Origin: Devosia insulae DS-56
Lineage (GTDB): Bacteria > Pseudomonadota > Alphaproteobacteria > Rhizobiales > Devosiaceae
Length of the DNA stretch: 64,000 nucleotides
Reading direction: 5' to 3'
NCBI RefSeq assembly: GCF_000970465.2
Contig: NZ_LAJE02000363.1
Coordinates: 62,001 to 126,000, forward strand
Shown here: positions 43,001 to 51,610 of the stretch, piece by piece
Position numbering within the stretch: the first letter of the stretch is position 1
Layout: the number at the start of each line of letters is the position of its first letter
The notes under the pieces: model-generated
What the model was told of the DNA's origin: nothing
The model's input: only the letters and a program-made list of their open reading frames with translations
The model's database searches: none
Made by a program: the position numbers and the translations under genes

Positions 43001-44389
43001 GTGACTGCCCTGCCCGATCAAGCCATGGAGCGCACGCGCCGGCATGCCGTGCCAACCCGCCGCGGCAATGCCAATGACCGCCTGGGCGGGGTGCTGCTGC
43101 TGCTGGTTGGCCTGTCGCCGCTGCCGCTCGGCAGCAATCGGCCGGCATTCTGGGCCGCCTGGGGTGTCGTGCTCGGCGTGATCGGGCTGGTGTACTTCCT
43201 CTCGCTGCGTGCCCGGGGCAGCGCTTTGCGCATCAGCCCCTGGCGGCTTCCGGAAGTGACGATCCTGTTCATCGTGCTGCTGTTGTTCGTCGTGGTGCAG
43301 GTGCTGCCACTGGGCGGGCTCGGCTACAGCCCGATCCAGGTTTTGCCCCGCGGACTTCAGCTCAGCGCATCCAGCATCAGCCTCGATCCGGCGACCACCA
43401 GTCTGACGCTGCTGCAGTTCGCCTGCTACGGGCTGCTGGCCCTGTTGTTCCGGCAGGTGGGCTATCGCAACTCGCGCGCCGACCGGGTGCTGAACGCCAT
43501 CTTCGTGATCATCGTCGCCTATGGCCTGCTTGGCATCGTGCTGCAGGGGCAGTTGGGCGCCCTGCTCGGCATCCCGGGCTCGGGGAGCATCGCCACCGGC
43601 CCCTTCGTCAATCGCAACAGCTACGCCACCTATCTCACCTTTGGCCTCGCCATCGGCGTGGCGCTGGCCATCGGCCAGCTCGAACAGGGCGAGAGCCGGC
43701 GCAAGCGCCATCGCCGTGTCGCAACCCTGGCGTTGATCGGCGCAGGGCTGTTCGTTATCGGCGCGGCGCTCGTCGCCACTCAATCGCGCATGGGCTTTGT
43801 CGCCGGGCTGGTCGGCGCCCTCTCGGTGACGCTGCTGGCGCTGGCCGGCCGTCGCCTCGGCACCGGCATCTGGCTGGGCATCCTCGCCGTATTGCTGCTC
43901 GGGACCATCGGCATGCTGGCCCTGAATGGGGGCGGCCTGCTGGAGCGCGTCGGTTCGCTCGAAACCGCCGGCGACGTCCGCGTCGATCTCTACCGGCAGG
44001 TTTGGCAGATGATCGTCTCGAGCCCGCTTGTCGGCTATGGTGGCGGCACTTTCGAGGGCACCTTCCCGCTGTTCCACCAGCTCCCGGTCAGCCCCGACGT
44101 GGTGTGGAACAAGGCGCATTCCACCTACTTTGCGCTCTGGGCGGAGTTTGGATTGATCTTCGGCACCCTGCCGCTGATCATCGTCGTGGCGGCGGCCATC
44201 CGGCTGCTCGCCGCACGCCCCAGCGGCCCACGCCTCGCGGCGATCGGGGTGATTGTGGTGGCAGCGGTTCACTCGAGCGTCGATTTCAGCCTCGAGATCG
44301 AGGCGGTGGCGTTCGTCTTCGTGGCCATCGTGTTTCTTGCCATCGGCGCAGGCATCGGCGCGGCGGAGCAGCGGCGAGACCATGCGTAA
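43001..44389 (+). CDS. O-antigen ligase/polymerase family membrane protein (Wzy_C)
   Basis: 462-residue inner membrane protein with about ten helices and the Wzy_C domain in its middle. The signature lies near residue 200 (GSGSIATGPFVNRNSYATYL), followed by the periplasmic loop with SRMGFVAG and the late motif PLVGYGGGTFEGTFPLFHQL, all typical of WaaL/Wzy-type enzymes that transfer polymer from undecaprenyl diphosphate. GTG at 43001 (GGAG 8 bases upstream) is preferred over ATG 43025. Since a separate Wzy-like protein occurs at 54132, this one may be the ligase or an exopolysaccharide polymerase. Confidence 0.85.
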   Translation: MTALPDQAMERTRRHAVPTRRGNANDRLGGVLLLLVGLSPLPLGSNRPAFWAAWGVVLGVIGLVYFLSLRARGSALRISPWRLPEVTILFIVLLLFVVVQVLPLGGLGYSPIQVLPRGLQLSASSISLDPATTSLTLLQFACYGLLALLFRQVGYRNSRADRVLNAIFVIIVAYGLLGIVLQGQLGALLGIPGSGSIATGPFVNRNSYATYLTFGLAIGVALAIGQLEQGESRRKRHRRVATLALIGAGLFVIGAALVATQSRMGFVAGLVGALSVTLLALAGRRLGTGIWLGILAVLLLGTIGMLALNGGGLLERVGSLETAGDVRVDLYRQVWQMIVSSPLVGYGGGTFEGTFPLFHQLPVSPDVVWNKAHSTYFALWAEFGLIFGTLPLIIVVAAAIRLLAARPSGPRLAAIGVIVVAAVHSSVDFSLEIEAVAFVFVAIVFLAIGAGIGAAEQRRDHA

Positions 44390-45194
44390 CTACCTGCAGC
44401 GCCTGCTCGCACGGCTGCCACTGTCGCGCCCCCCGCAGGCGACAGCGGAATTCGAGGCCCTCAGCGCGGCGGAGGAGCCAGGCACCATCTACGCCATTGG
44501 CGACATCCATGGCTGTCTCGATCTGCTGCGCCAGCTGGAGGCGCTGCTGTTCGAGGACGCGGCCGGACGAGAGGGTCCCAAATGGCTGGTCATGCTGGGC
44601 GACTATATCGACCGCGGTCCGCAATCGGCCGGCGTGCTCGATCACCTCCTCACGCCATTGCCGCCGGACTTCCAGCGGATCTCGATTGCCGGCAACCACG
44701 AGGTTGCCATGCTGAAGTTCCTCGAGCAGCCATCGCGCAACTCGTCCTGGCTGGGTTTTGGCGGCATCGAGACGCTGCAATCGTACGGGATTTCTGAAAC
44801 GGCGGTGGCCAGCGCCTCCCGCTCGGCCCTGCGCGACCTGATCCACAGCCACATTCCTGCCGAACACGGCGACTTTTTGAGGCAGCTGCCGCTGCTTTTT
44901 TCGACGCCCAACTATCTTTTCGTGCATGCCGGCCTGCGGTTGGGCACCCCTTTAGAACAACAGCATCCCGATGACTTGCTGTGGATTCGTAACGAGCCTG
45001 CAACGGGTTACGCTGAGTTTCAAAAGCTGGTGCTGCACGGCCACACGCCCACCCCCGACGTAGTCTTCGGCGATCACCGCATTTCGGTCGATACTGGGGC
45101 GTATCTTACCGGGCGACTGTCAGCAGTTCGCCTGAGCCGAGAGAATCAGCCACAGTCCTTTTCGGTGCAGGCGCGCATTCCAGGTGCACGTTAA
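44382..45194 (+). CDS. PPP-family metallophosphatase
   Basis: 270-residue phosphoesterase with all PPP motifs: GDIHG near residue 40, GDYIDRGP near residue 70, GNHE near residue 100, and the later His in VHAGL and LHGHTPT. Proteins of this set are serine/threonine phosphatases or diadenosine tetraphosphatases (ApaH-like). It starts inside the end of the polymerase/ligase gene (8-base overlap), then 90 bases separate it from the BY-kinase, which suggests a part in polysaccharide control rather than nucleotide cleanup. No membrane segment. Confidence 0.88.
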   Translation: MRNYLQRLLARLPLSRPPQATAEFEALSAAEEPGTIYAIGDIHGCLDLLRQLEALLFEDAAGREGPKWLVMLGDYIDRGPQSAGVLDHLLTPLPPDFQRISIAGNHEVAMLKFLEQPSRNSSWLGFGGIETLQSYGISETAVASASRSALRDLIHSHIPAEHGDFLRQLPLLFSTPNYLFVHAGLRLGTPLEQQHPDDLLWIRNEPATGYAEFQKLVLHGHTPTPDVVFGDHRISVDTGAYLTGRLSAVRLSRENQPQSFSVQARIPGAR

Positions 45195-45284
45195 GCGCAT
45201 ACCGGCGGCCTCAATAGTTCACTATCCGCCATAGTCCACCGGCCGGGCCCACAGGGGGTGGCAGCAATTGGTGCTTGAGTATTT

Positions 45285-47420
45285 ATGACTGACCAAGGTT
45301 TCGATCTCCGCAGCATCCTGGGGTTGCTGCGCCGGCAAGCGCGATTGATTGCGATTACCGTGCTGGCGGTGCTGGTGGTTGCTACGGCCGCCGTGTTTAC
45401 CATGAAGCCCATCTACACCGCGAGCACGCTGGTACTGGTCGACCCCTCGCGGAAAGACCTGCTCGACCCCAATGCCCAGATGGGCGGCGGCTCGGGTGAA
45501 AGCGCCAGGGTCGACAGCGAGGTGGAGCTGGCGAAGTCCGAAGCGACGCTGCTGCAGACCATCGAGGACGAGAACCTCATCGACGATCCCGAGTTCGGCG
45601 TACGGCTGGGGTTCCGCGACACGGTGCTGAGCTTCTTCCGCATCACCGAGGCGACGTTGCCCACCGGCGACGAGGCGCTGCAGAGCGTCATGGCGAAGCT
45701 GCGCGAAAGTATCACCGTGCAGCGCCGCGGCCTCACCTTCATGCTGGCCATCCAGGCCCGTTCGCCCAACCCGGCGACGGCGGCGCGGATCGCCAACGCG
45801 GTTGCCGCCGCCTACATCAAGGTGCAGCTCGCCGCCAAGATCGGCTCCACCCTCGCCTCGCGCGACATCATCCAGGGCCGCATCGCCGGCGCCAGCGCTG
45901 CCGTGTCGCAATCGGAAGGCGCCTTCGACAAGTTCATCGAGGACAATATCGACAGCATCACGGCGGAGACCGGTCGCACCGATCTCACCGCCTTGCGTGC
46001 GCAACTGAAGGAAGTCGGGGGCAACCGGGCCCGCGACGCGGCGGTGGCCGAACTGGTGCAGCGCAGCCTCGAGCAGCGCGACTGGGCGGCGGTCTCGGCC
46101 AATCTCGGCTCGCAGGCGATCGCGGCCCTCGCCGAGCAGCGCCAGCAGCTGGTCAACAGCCTCGCCGACACCGTCGACGCCTCGCAGCAATCGATCGACC
46201 TCAGGGCCGAGGTCGCCAAGCTCGACACCGAACTCGAGAACTCGACGACCGCCGAGCTCACCACCATGCGCCAGCGCGTCGCCACCTATCAGTCGCAGGC
46301 TTCCGACATCCGCAACCAGCTGCGCACCAGCATCCTCTCGACCGACCTGCCGCCCGACGTGCTGACCAATATCTACGAGCTGCAGCAGAACGCCGAGATT
46401 GCCCGCACCCAGTACCAGACGCTGCTGTCGCGCCTGCGCGAGCTCGAGGCCCAGGCTTATCTGCAGGTGGCCGACAGTCGCGTGGTGTCGCAGACCCTGC
46501 CCCCATCCGAGCCCTCGTTTCCCAACCCGCGCCAGATCCTGACGCTGGCCGGTCTCGCCGCCCTCGGCCTCGGCATCGGCCTTGCCTTCCTCAGGGAGAA
46601 CTTCGTCGGCGGCTTCACCAGCGAAGCGCAGCTGCACTCCTTCCTCCGCGGTCCGGTGATTTCGGCAGTGCCCCGGCAGAAGGAGGCCCGAGCCGGCGCC
46701 GGCGATGGCGGGATCGGCGAATACATGGTGTCGAGCCCGCTCTCGATCTTTGCGGAATCGGTGCGTCGCATCCGCGTCGGCATAGATCAGTCGCTGCAAC
46801 GCAGCGAGGCGCACCGGCCAGCGGGTGGCATCGTCATAATGGTATCGTCGGCTTCGCCGAGTGAAGGCAAATCCACGCTGGCCCTCTCAATAACTCGGGC
46901 CTATGCGCTGGCTGGCCACAAGACCCTGCTGATCGATTGCGACCTCAGAAAACCCAGTATTCACCGTCAACTCGGGCTAGAACCGTCGACCGGCCTGCTC
47001 GAATATCTCAATCATGCGGTCAAGGAAGATGCGCTGCCGTCGATCATGACTGTCGATGATGAAAGCGGCGCCCAAGTTGTGCTCGGCGCCCGTCGAAGTG
47101 ACATTGCCACAGATTCGCTGCTTTCCAGTACCACGTTCGCCCGACTGATTAGTGCGGCGCGTTCCACGTTCGATATTATTGTTCTTGATACTCCGCCCGT
47201 CGGACCAGTGGTTGACGGACTGTATCTTGTGAAGCACGCCGATTCTATTGTGTTTGTAGTGCGTTGGGCCAGCACTTCGCAGCACGATGTTCGTCATGCG
47301 GTGACGCTGCTCCAGGGCGCCAAGAAGCCGGAGACCGAAATTCTGGCCGTGCTCAACCAGCAGGAGATTTCCAAGTCCGCCTATTCCGGCAAGTACGCCG
47401 GATACTACACCGCCACATGA
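45285..47420 (+). CDS. Polysaccharide co-polymerase with tyrosine autokinase (Wzz-BY kinase, ExoP/GumC type)
   Basis: 711-residue inner membrane protein. Wzz domain between two transmembrane helices (about 20-40 and 410-430), with a long periplasmic coiled coil between them. The C-terminal BY-kinase has Walker A SASPSEGKSTLALS near residue 525, Walker A' LLIDCDLRKPSIH and Walker B IIVLDTPPVGPVVDGLY. Only a short Tyr tail (SGKYAGYYTAT) is present. It sets polymer length and export together with an outer membrane Wza, which is not in the window. Start ATG 45285. Confidence 0.93.
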   Translation: MTDQGFDLRSILGLLRRQARLIAITVLAVLVVATAAVFTMKPIYTASTLVLVDPSRKDLLDPNAQMGGGSGESARVDSEVELAKSEATLLQTIEDENLIDDPEFGVRLGFRDTVLSFFRITEATLPTGDEALQSVMAKLRESITVQRRGLTFMLAIQARSPNPATAARIANAVAAAYIKVQLAAKIGSTLASRDIIQGRIAGASAAVSQSEGAFDKFIEDNIDSITAETGRTDLTALRAQLKEVGGNRARDAAVAELVQRSLEQRDWAAVSANLGSQAIAALAEQRQQLVNSLADTVDASQQSIDLRAEVAKLDTELENSTTAELTTMRQRVATYQSQASDIRNQLRTSILSTDLPPDVLTNIYELQQNAEIARTQYQTLLSRLRELEAQAYLQVADSRVVSQTLPPSEPSFPNPRQILTLAGLAALGLGIGLAFLRENFVGGFTSEAQLHSFLRGPVISAVPRQKEARAGAGDGGIGEYMVSSPLSIFAESVRRIRVGIDQSLQRSEAHRPAGGIVIMVSSASPSEGKSTLALSITRAYALAGHKTLLIDCDLRKPSIHRQLGLEPSTGLLEYLNHAVKEDALPSIMTVDDESGAQVVLGARRSDIATDSLLSSTTFARLISAARSTFDIIVLDTPPVGPVVDGLYLVKHADSIVFVVRWASTSQHDVRHAVTLLQGAKKPETEILAVLNQQEISKSAYSGKYAGYYTAT

Positions 47421-47630
47421 GTTCGACGGCCACTCTCTCATGCGGTCGATTTTCCAGTCTGCTTACCGCCAACCATAGCAAAGACAAATTTGACCGCGAC
47501 GACACTAACGTCTTTGGCAGCAACGGCGGACACTTGAGCGAACGTAGCTACTTTTAGACTCTCTTAGACCAAGCGCAGCGTTAATTTACATAAGAAGCAT
47601 TGAACTGCTTCACTGAGGGGATACTGATGA

Positions 47631-48950
47631 ATGACGCAGGATGCGGCAAAATCTGCGGAAATTCAGGAGGAAGGCCTGGGAGGTCTATGGCCTCCGCACT
47701 GGCTGCTGAGCCGGCTGGGTCGCACGCGCGTGCAGATAGCCGGCGCCCTGCTGTTCGGCGTCCTCGTGCCGGTGGCGTTCCGCTGGGGCACCGACATTGA
47801 CGGCTGGCTGCTGCCCGAGCAGATCTCCACCATCGTTGCCACCGCCTCCGCCATCACCCTGGGCCTGATCGGGCTGCGCCAGTTGGCGCGGCTGCCCGGC
47901 GTCGAAGAGAGCATCTATTGCGTGCCGGCCCTGTTGGTGAGTTTCCTGTTGGCGCTGGCAGCCCTGCTGATGCTGCGCCTCGAGTACAATCGCTACCTGT
48001 TCCCCATCAGCTTCGCCCTGACCATCGTCTGGGTGTTTGTCGCCCACGCCCTCAACCGCCGCTACCGCACGGTGCGCCTCGCCATCGTGCCGGGCGGCGA
48101 GGTCGATACGCTCGGCGCAATCCGCGAGGTGGAGTGGCTGCCGCTCGACACCCCCACCCTGCCACGGGGCCGCCTCAACGGCCTGATCGTCGATCTCAGG
48201 CAGGATCTCGAGCCGCACTGGGAACGCTTCATCGCCGATTGCGCTCTCGCCGGCATCCGCATCTTCCACGTCAAGCAGATCAGGGAATCGCTGACCGGCC
48301 GGCTGGAGATCACCCACCTCTCCGAGAACACCCTCGGCTCGCTCAACCCCGACGCGCTCTATCTCAAGGTGAAGCAGGGGCTGGACTGGATCTTTGCACT
48401 CGTGGCGCTGATCGTGCTGTCCCCGGCCCTGCTGCTCGTCGGCCTCGTCATTCGCCTGGAGTCGCCCGGGCCGGCGATTTTCCGCCAGACGCGGATTGGG
48501 TTCCGAGGGCGCCCCTTCAAGGTCCTGAAGTTTCGCACCATGCATCACGACGGCCGGCCCGGCGACACGCTCGCGTCTGCGGTAACCACGGACACGGATC
48601 CGCGCATAACGCGCCTGGGCAAGTTCCTCCGCCGCACCCGGATTGACGAGCTGCCGCAGCTATTCAACGTGCTCAAGGGAGAAATGAGCTGGATCGGCCC
48701 CAGGCCGGAGACCGCGCCCTTATCGAAATTCTACGACAAGCAACTGTCGTTCTATGGCTATCGCAACATTGTCCGCCCAGGCATATCCGGCTGGGCCCAG
48801 GTCAACCAAGGCCACGTCACGGGGGCCGACCAAACCCTCGAAAAGCTTCACTACGACTTCTATTACATCAAGAACTTTTCCCCTTGGCTGGACCTGCTGA
48901 TCGCGTTCAGAACGGTTGCGATCGTGGTGTCAGGGTTCGGGTCGAAGTGA
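47631..48950 (+). CDS. Undecaprenyl-phosphate sugar phosphotransferase (WcaJ/WbaP-like)
   Basis: 439-residue polyisoprenyl-phosphate hexose-1-phosphate transferase that starts polysaccharide repeat-unit assembly. It has four N-terminal transmembrane helices (about 35-130), a CoA-binding-like domain, a further helix (near 255) and the catalytic C-terminal domain: ESPGPAIFRQTRIGFRGRPF, KVLKFRTMHHDG, LRRTRIDELPQLFNVLKGEM, and RPGISGWAQVNQG. ATG at 47631 has GAGGGG about 10 bases upstream. The 210-base gap before it is A+T richer than the surroundings and may hold a promoter, though no clear one was found. Confidence 0.92.
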   Translation: MTQDAAKSAEIQEEGLGGLWPPHWLLSRLGRTRVQIAGALLFGVLVPVAFRWGTDIDGWLLPEQISTIVATASAITLGLIGLRQLARLPGVEESIYCVPALLVSFLLALAALLMLRLEYNRYLFPISFALTIVWVFVAHALNRRYRTVRLAIVPGGEVDTLGAIREVEWLPLDTPTLPRGRLNGLIVDLRQDLEPHWERFIADCALAGIRIFHVKQIRESLTGRLEITHLSENTLGSLNPDALYLKVKQGLDWIFALVALIVLSPALLLVGLVIRLESPGPAIFRQTRIGFRGRPFKVLKFRTMHHDGRPGDTLASAVTTDTDPRITRLGKFLRRTRIDELPQLFNVLKGEMSWIGPRPETAPLSKFYDKQLSFYGYRNIVRPGISGWAQVNQGHVTGADQTLEKLHYDFYYIKNFSPWLDLLIAFRTVAIVVSGFGSK

Positions 48951-49023
48951 AAGTGAAGCGCTTTCACCCACTAACCGCAGGGCTTGTCGACGCGACATGC
49001 CTTAGGGCAAGCAAACAGTTCAC

Positions 49024-50175
49024 ATGAGCATTCCAAACACGGCTCGGCCGTACCAAATCTGCAGAAACTGCGTAATGGACACCTCCGACGCAGCTATCAG
49101 CTTCGACGATACGGGGCTGTGCGATCACTGCCGTACCTTCCACACTGAAATCCTCCCTAACTGGGATACCGGCGAGCAAGGCCAAGCAAGGCTCTCGACG
49201 CTGGTTGAGAAGATCAAAGCTGCGGGAGAGGGCCGGGATTTCGATTGTATCCTCGGAGTCAGCGGTGGGATCGACAGCTCCTACCTGGCCTATGTTGCCA
49301 AGATTCAGCTGAAACTTCGTCCGCTGATCTTTCACGTTGATGCCGGCTGGAACTCGCAAGAGGCCGTCAACAACATCGAGAAGCTGATCGACCATCTGGA
49401 TCTGGACCTCTACACCCACGTCATCGACTGGGAGGAGATGCGCGACCTGCAGCTCGCCTTCTTCAAGGCCGGCGTGCCTCACATCGACACGCCGCAAGAC
49501 CACGCCTTCTTTGCCACCATGTACCAGTTCGCACTCCAGCATGACGTGAAGTACATTCTGACGGGCGCAAACTACTCCACCGAATGCATCCGGAATCCGC
49601 TGGAGTGGATGTACTACCAGTCCGACGAGACGCAGCTGCGGGATATTCATCGCAGGTTCGGATCAAGGCCGCTCAAGACCTTTCCGACCACCTCGATTCT
49701 CCGCCACAAGATCTACCTGCCCTACGTCAAAGGCATCAAGGTTGTCAGGCCCCTGAATCACCTGCCTTATCTCAAGGCTGATGCGATCAAACTGTTGACC
49801 GAACAGATCGGTTGGCAGCCCTACCCGCAGAAACACTTCGAGTCCCGGTTCACCCGGTTCTACGAAGGTTATTGGCTCCCCACCAAGTTCGGCTATGACA
49901 CCCGACGCGTGCAATATTCGAGCCTCATTCTGACCGGTCAGATGACGAGGGACGAGGCCTTGGCAGCGCTCGCCATGCCCGCGCACGATCCTGAAACCCT
50001 GACTCGCGACTTTGAGTATGTCGCCACCAAGCTCGGTATCTCGCCGAAAGAACTGACCAGTTATCTGGAAGCTCCCAACAAGAGCTACCGGGACTACAAG
50101 TCACAACAGCCGCTCTATGCCCTTGGGGCGGCGGCTATGCGCAGCTTCGGTCTGGAACTGGGCGGCAAGCGATGA
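49024..50175 (+). CDS. N-acetyl sugar amidotransferase (WbpG/PseA-like)
   Basis: 383-residue PP-loop ATPase. In Pseudomonas aeruginosa WbpG works with a HisH/HisF pair to convert a 2- or 3-acetamido sugar into an acetamidino sugar. Features: a Cys pair near residue 14 (CRNCVMD) and CDHC near 38 as a probable zinc site, the PP-loop GVSGGIDSSYLAYVAK near residue 78, and later YILTGANYSTECIRNPLEWM. Its stop overlaps the hisH start by 4 bases, and hisF follows, the full trio. Some relatives act on pseudaminic acid; the sugar here cannot be named. Confidence 0.88.
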   Translation: MSIPNTARPYQICRNCVMDTSDAAISFDDTGLCDHCRTFHTEILPNWDTGEQGQARLSTLVEKIKAAGEGRDFDCILGVSGGIDSSYLAYVAKIQLKLRPLIFHVDAGWNSQEAVNNIEKLIDHLDLDLYTHVIDWEEMRDLQLAFFKAGVPHIDTPQDHAFFATMYQFALQHDVKYILTGANYSTECIRNPLEWMYYQSDETQLRDIHRRFGSRPLKTFPTTSILRHKIYLPYVKGIKVVRPLNHLPYLKADAIKLLTEQIGWQPYPQKHFESRFTRFYEGYWLPTKFGYDTRRVQYSSLILTGQMTRDEALAALAMPAHDPETLTRDFEYVATKLGISPKELTSYLEAPNKSYRDYKSQQPLYALGAAAMRSFGLELGGKR

Positions 50176-50792
50176 TCGCCATTGTCGACTATGGACTGGG
50201 GAACATCCAGGCCATTGCGAACATCTATGACCGCCTTGGCATCGTGGCCGCTCCTGCAGCGACCGCGGAGGCGATCGAGCAGGCGGAGCGCATCATACTT
50301 CCCGGCGTCGGTTCATTCGACTGGGCCATGCAGTCCCTCGACAATGCTGGACTGCGTTCCCCACTCGACCATGCCGTGCGAGTTGCGCGTAAACCCGTGC
50401 TCGGCATCTGCGTGGGCATGCAGATGATGACGCACCGGAGTGAAGAGGGACAACTGGCTGGCCTGGGTTGGATTGATGCTGATGTCCAACGCTTCCGTAT
50501 CGGCCCTGCCGAGCGCCGGCAGGTGTTGCCGCACATGGGCTGGAACGATGTAATCCCGGGTCAACCGTCGCCGCTGATGCGCGGGCTCGAGGCGGACGCC
50601 CGATTTTACTTCCTCCATAGCTATTGTGTCGTACCGCGCCGTAATGAGCTGACCTTCGCCGTCGCCGAGTATGGAAGCGACTTCGCCTGCGGCGTGCAGC
50701 AGGAAAACTGCTACGGAGTGCAGTTCCACCCGGAGAAGAGTCACGCCTGGGGAGTGCAGTTGCTTCGCAACTTCGCGGAGTTGACGTGCTGA
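50172..50792 (+). CDS. hisH: HisH-family glutamine amidotransferase (amidino-sugar type)
   Basis: 206-residue class I glutamine amidotransferase. The catalytic Cys lies in VLGICVGMQMMTHRSEEGQ near residue 77 and the His-Glu pair in GVQFHPEKSHAWG near the end. In this operon setting it should supply ammonia to the WbpG-like enzyme through HisF rather than make imidazole glycerol phosphate. Overlaps the upstream stop and the downstream hisF start. Confidence 0.9.
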   Translation: MIAIVDYGLGNIQAIANIYDRLGIVAAPAATAEAIEQAERIILPGVGSFDWAMQSLDNAGLRSPLDHAVRVARKPVLGICVGMQMMTHRSEEGQLAGLGWIDADVQRFRIGPAERRQVLPHMGWNDVIPGQPSPLMRGLEADARFYFLHSYCVVPRRNELTFAVAEYGSDFACGVQQENCYGVQFHPEKSHAWGVQLLRNFAELTC

Positions 50793-51571
50793 GACCTCGC
50801 CTCATCCCCTGCTTGCTGCTCCGTAACGGCGGCCTCGTGAAAACCCGGCAGTTTCGTGACGCGACCTATGTCGGCGATCCGATCAACGCGGTGCGAATAT
50901 TCAACGAGAAGGAAGTCGACGAGCTGCTGACTATCGACATCGATGCCACAGTCCGCGGACAGGAACCCAATTACGACCTGATCTCCCAGTTGGCCGCCGA
51001 GTGTCGCATGCCGCTCACCTATGGCGGAGGTGTTGCCACGCCCGAGCAGGTGCAGCGGATTATCAAGCTCGGCGTCGAAAAGGTCGCGTTGAGCAGCGCG
51101 GTGATCGCCAATCCGGCGCTGATCCAAGACGCCGCGCGGATCGTCGGCAGCCAGAGCATTGCGGTGGTGGCCGACGTTCGGCGCCGAGCTGACGGCAGCT
51201 TTGAGGCTTTCACCCATAGCGGCACAAGGGCGACAGGCAAGTCGCCCGAAGCGATAGCTCGCCTCGCCACCGAAGCAGGAGCTGGCGAGTTCATCGTCAA
51301 CGATATCGATCGCGACGGCATGCTAGCCGGCTACGATCTCGCCTTGGTTGCCCGCTGCCGCGCCGAAACCAGCCTGCCCATGACCATCCTCGGTGGCGCC
51401 GCCAGCCTCGACGACATGGCCGGCCTCTTTGCCCAGCACCCGATCATCGGCGCCGCCGCCGGAAGCCTGTTCGTGTTCAAGGGGAAGTATCGGGCGGTAC
51501 TGATCAACTATCCCGACCGGAGGCGAAAAGAGGCACTGCTCAGTAGGCACCACGAGCTCGTTCAATCGTGA
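50786..51571 (+). CDS. hisF: HisF-family protein (amidino-sugar type)
   Basis: 261-residue TIM barrel of the HisF family. In canonical HisF the first strand reads PCLDV with the catalytic Asp. Here it is IPCLLLRNGGLVKTRQF, so that Asp is replaced by Leu, as seen in HisF2 of O-antigen clusters. Other features stay: IDIDATVRGQEPNYDLISQL and GEFIVNDIDRDGMLAGYDL. This supports an ammonia-channelling role with HisH and the WbpG-like enzyme. Start GTG 50786 inside the hisH end. Confidence 0.9.
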   Translation: MLRPRLIPCLLLRNGGLVKTRQFRDATYVGDPINAVRIFNEKEVDELLTIDIDATVRGQEPNYDLISQLAAECRMPLTYGGGVATPEQVQRIIKLGVEKVALSSAVIANPALIQDAARIVGSQSIAVVADVRRRADGSFEAFTHSGTRATGKSPEAIARLATEAGAGEFIVNDIDRDGMLAGYDLALVARCRAETSLPMTILGGAASLDDMAGLFAQHPIIGAAAGSLFVFKGKYRAVLINYPDRRRKEALLSRHHELVQS

Positions 51572-51610
51572 ATACAAACACCATGGACCGATGACAGTGA
51601 GGTCACTCAC

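Noticed and set aside
47600-47800. 66-codon frame overlapping the sugar transferase start
   Set aside because: Out of frame with the transferase, no domain, and the transferase has a better ribosome binding site at 47631.
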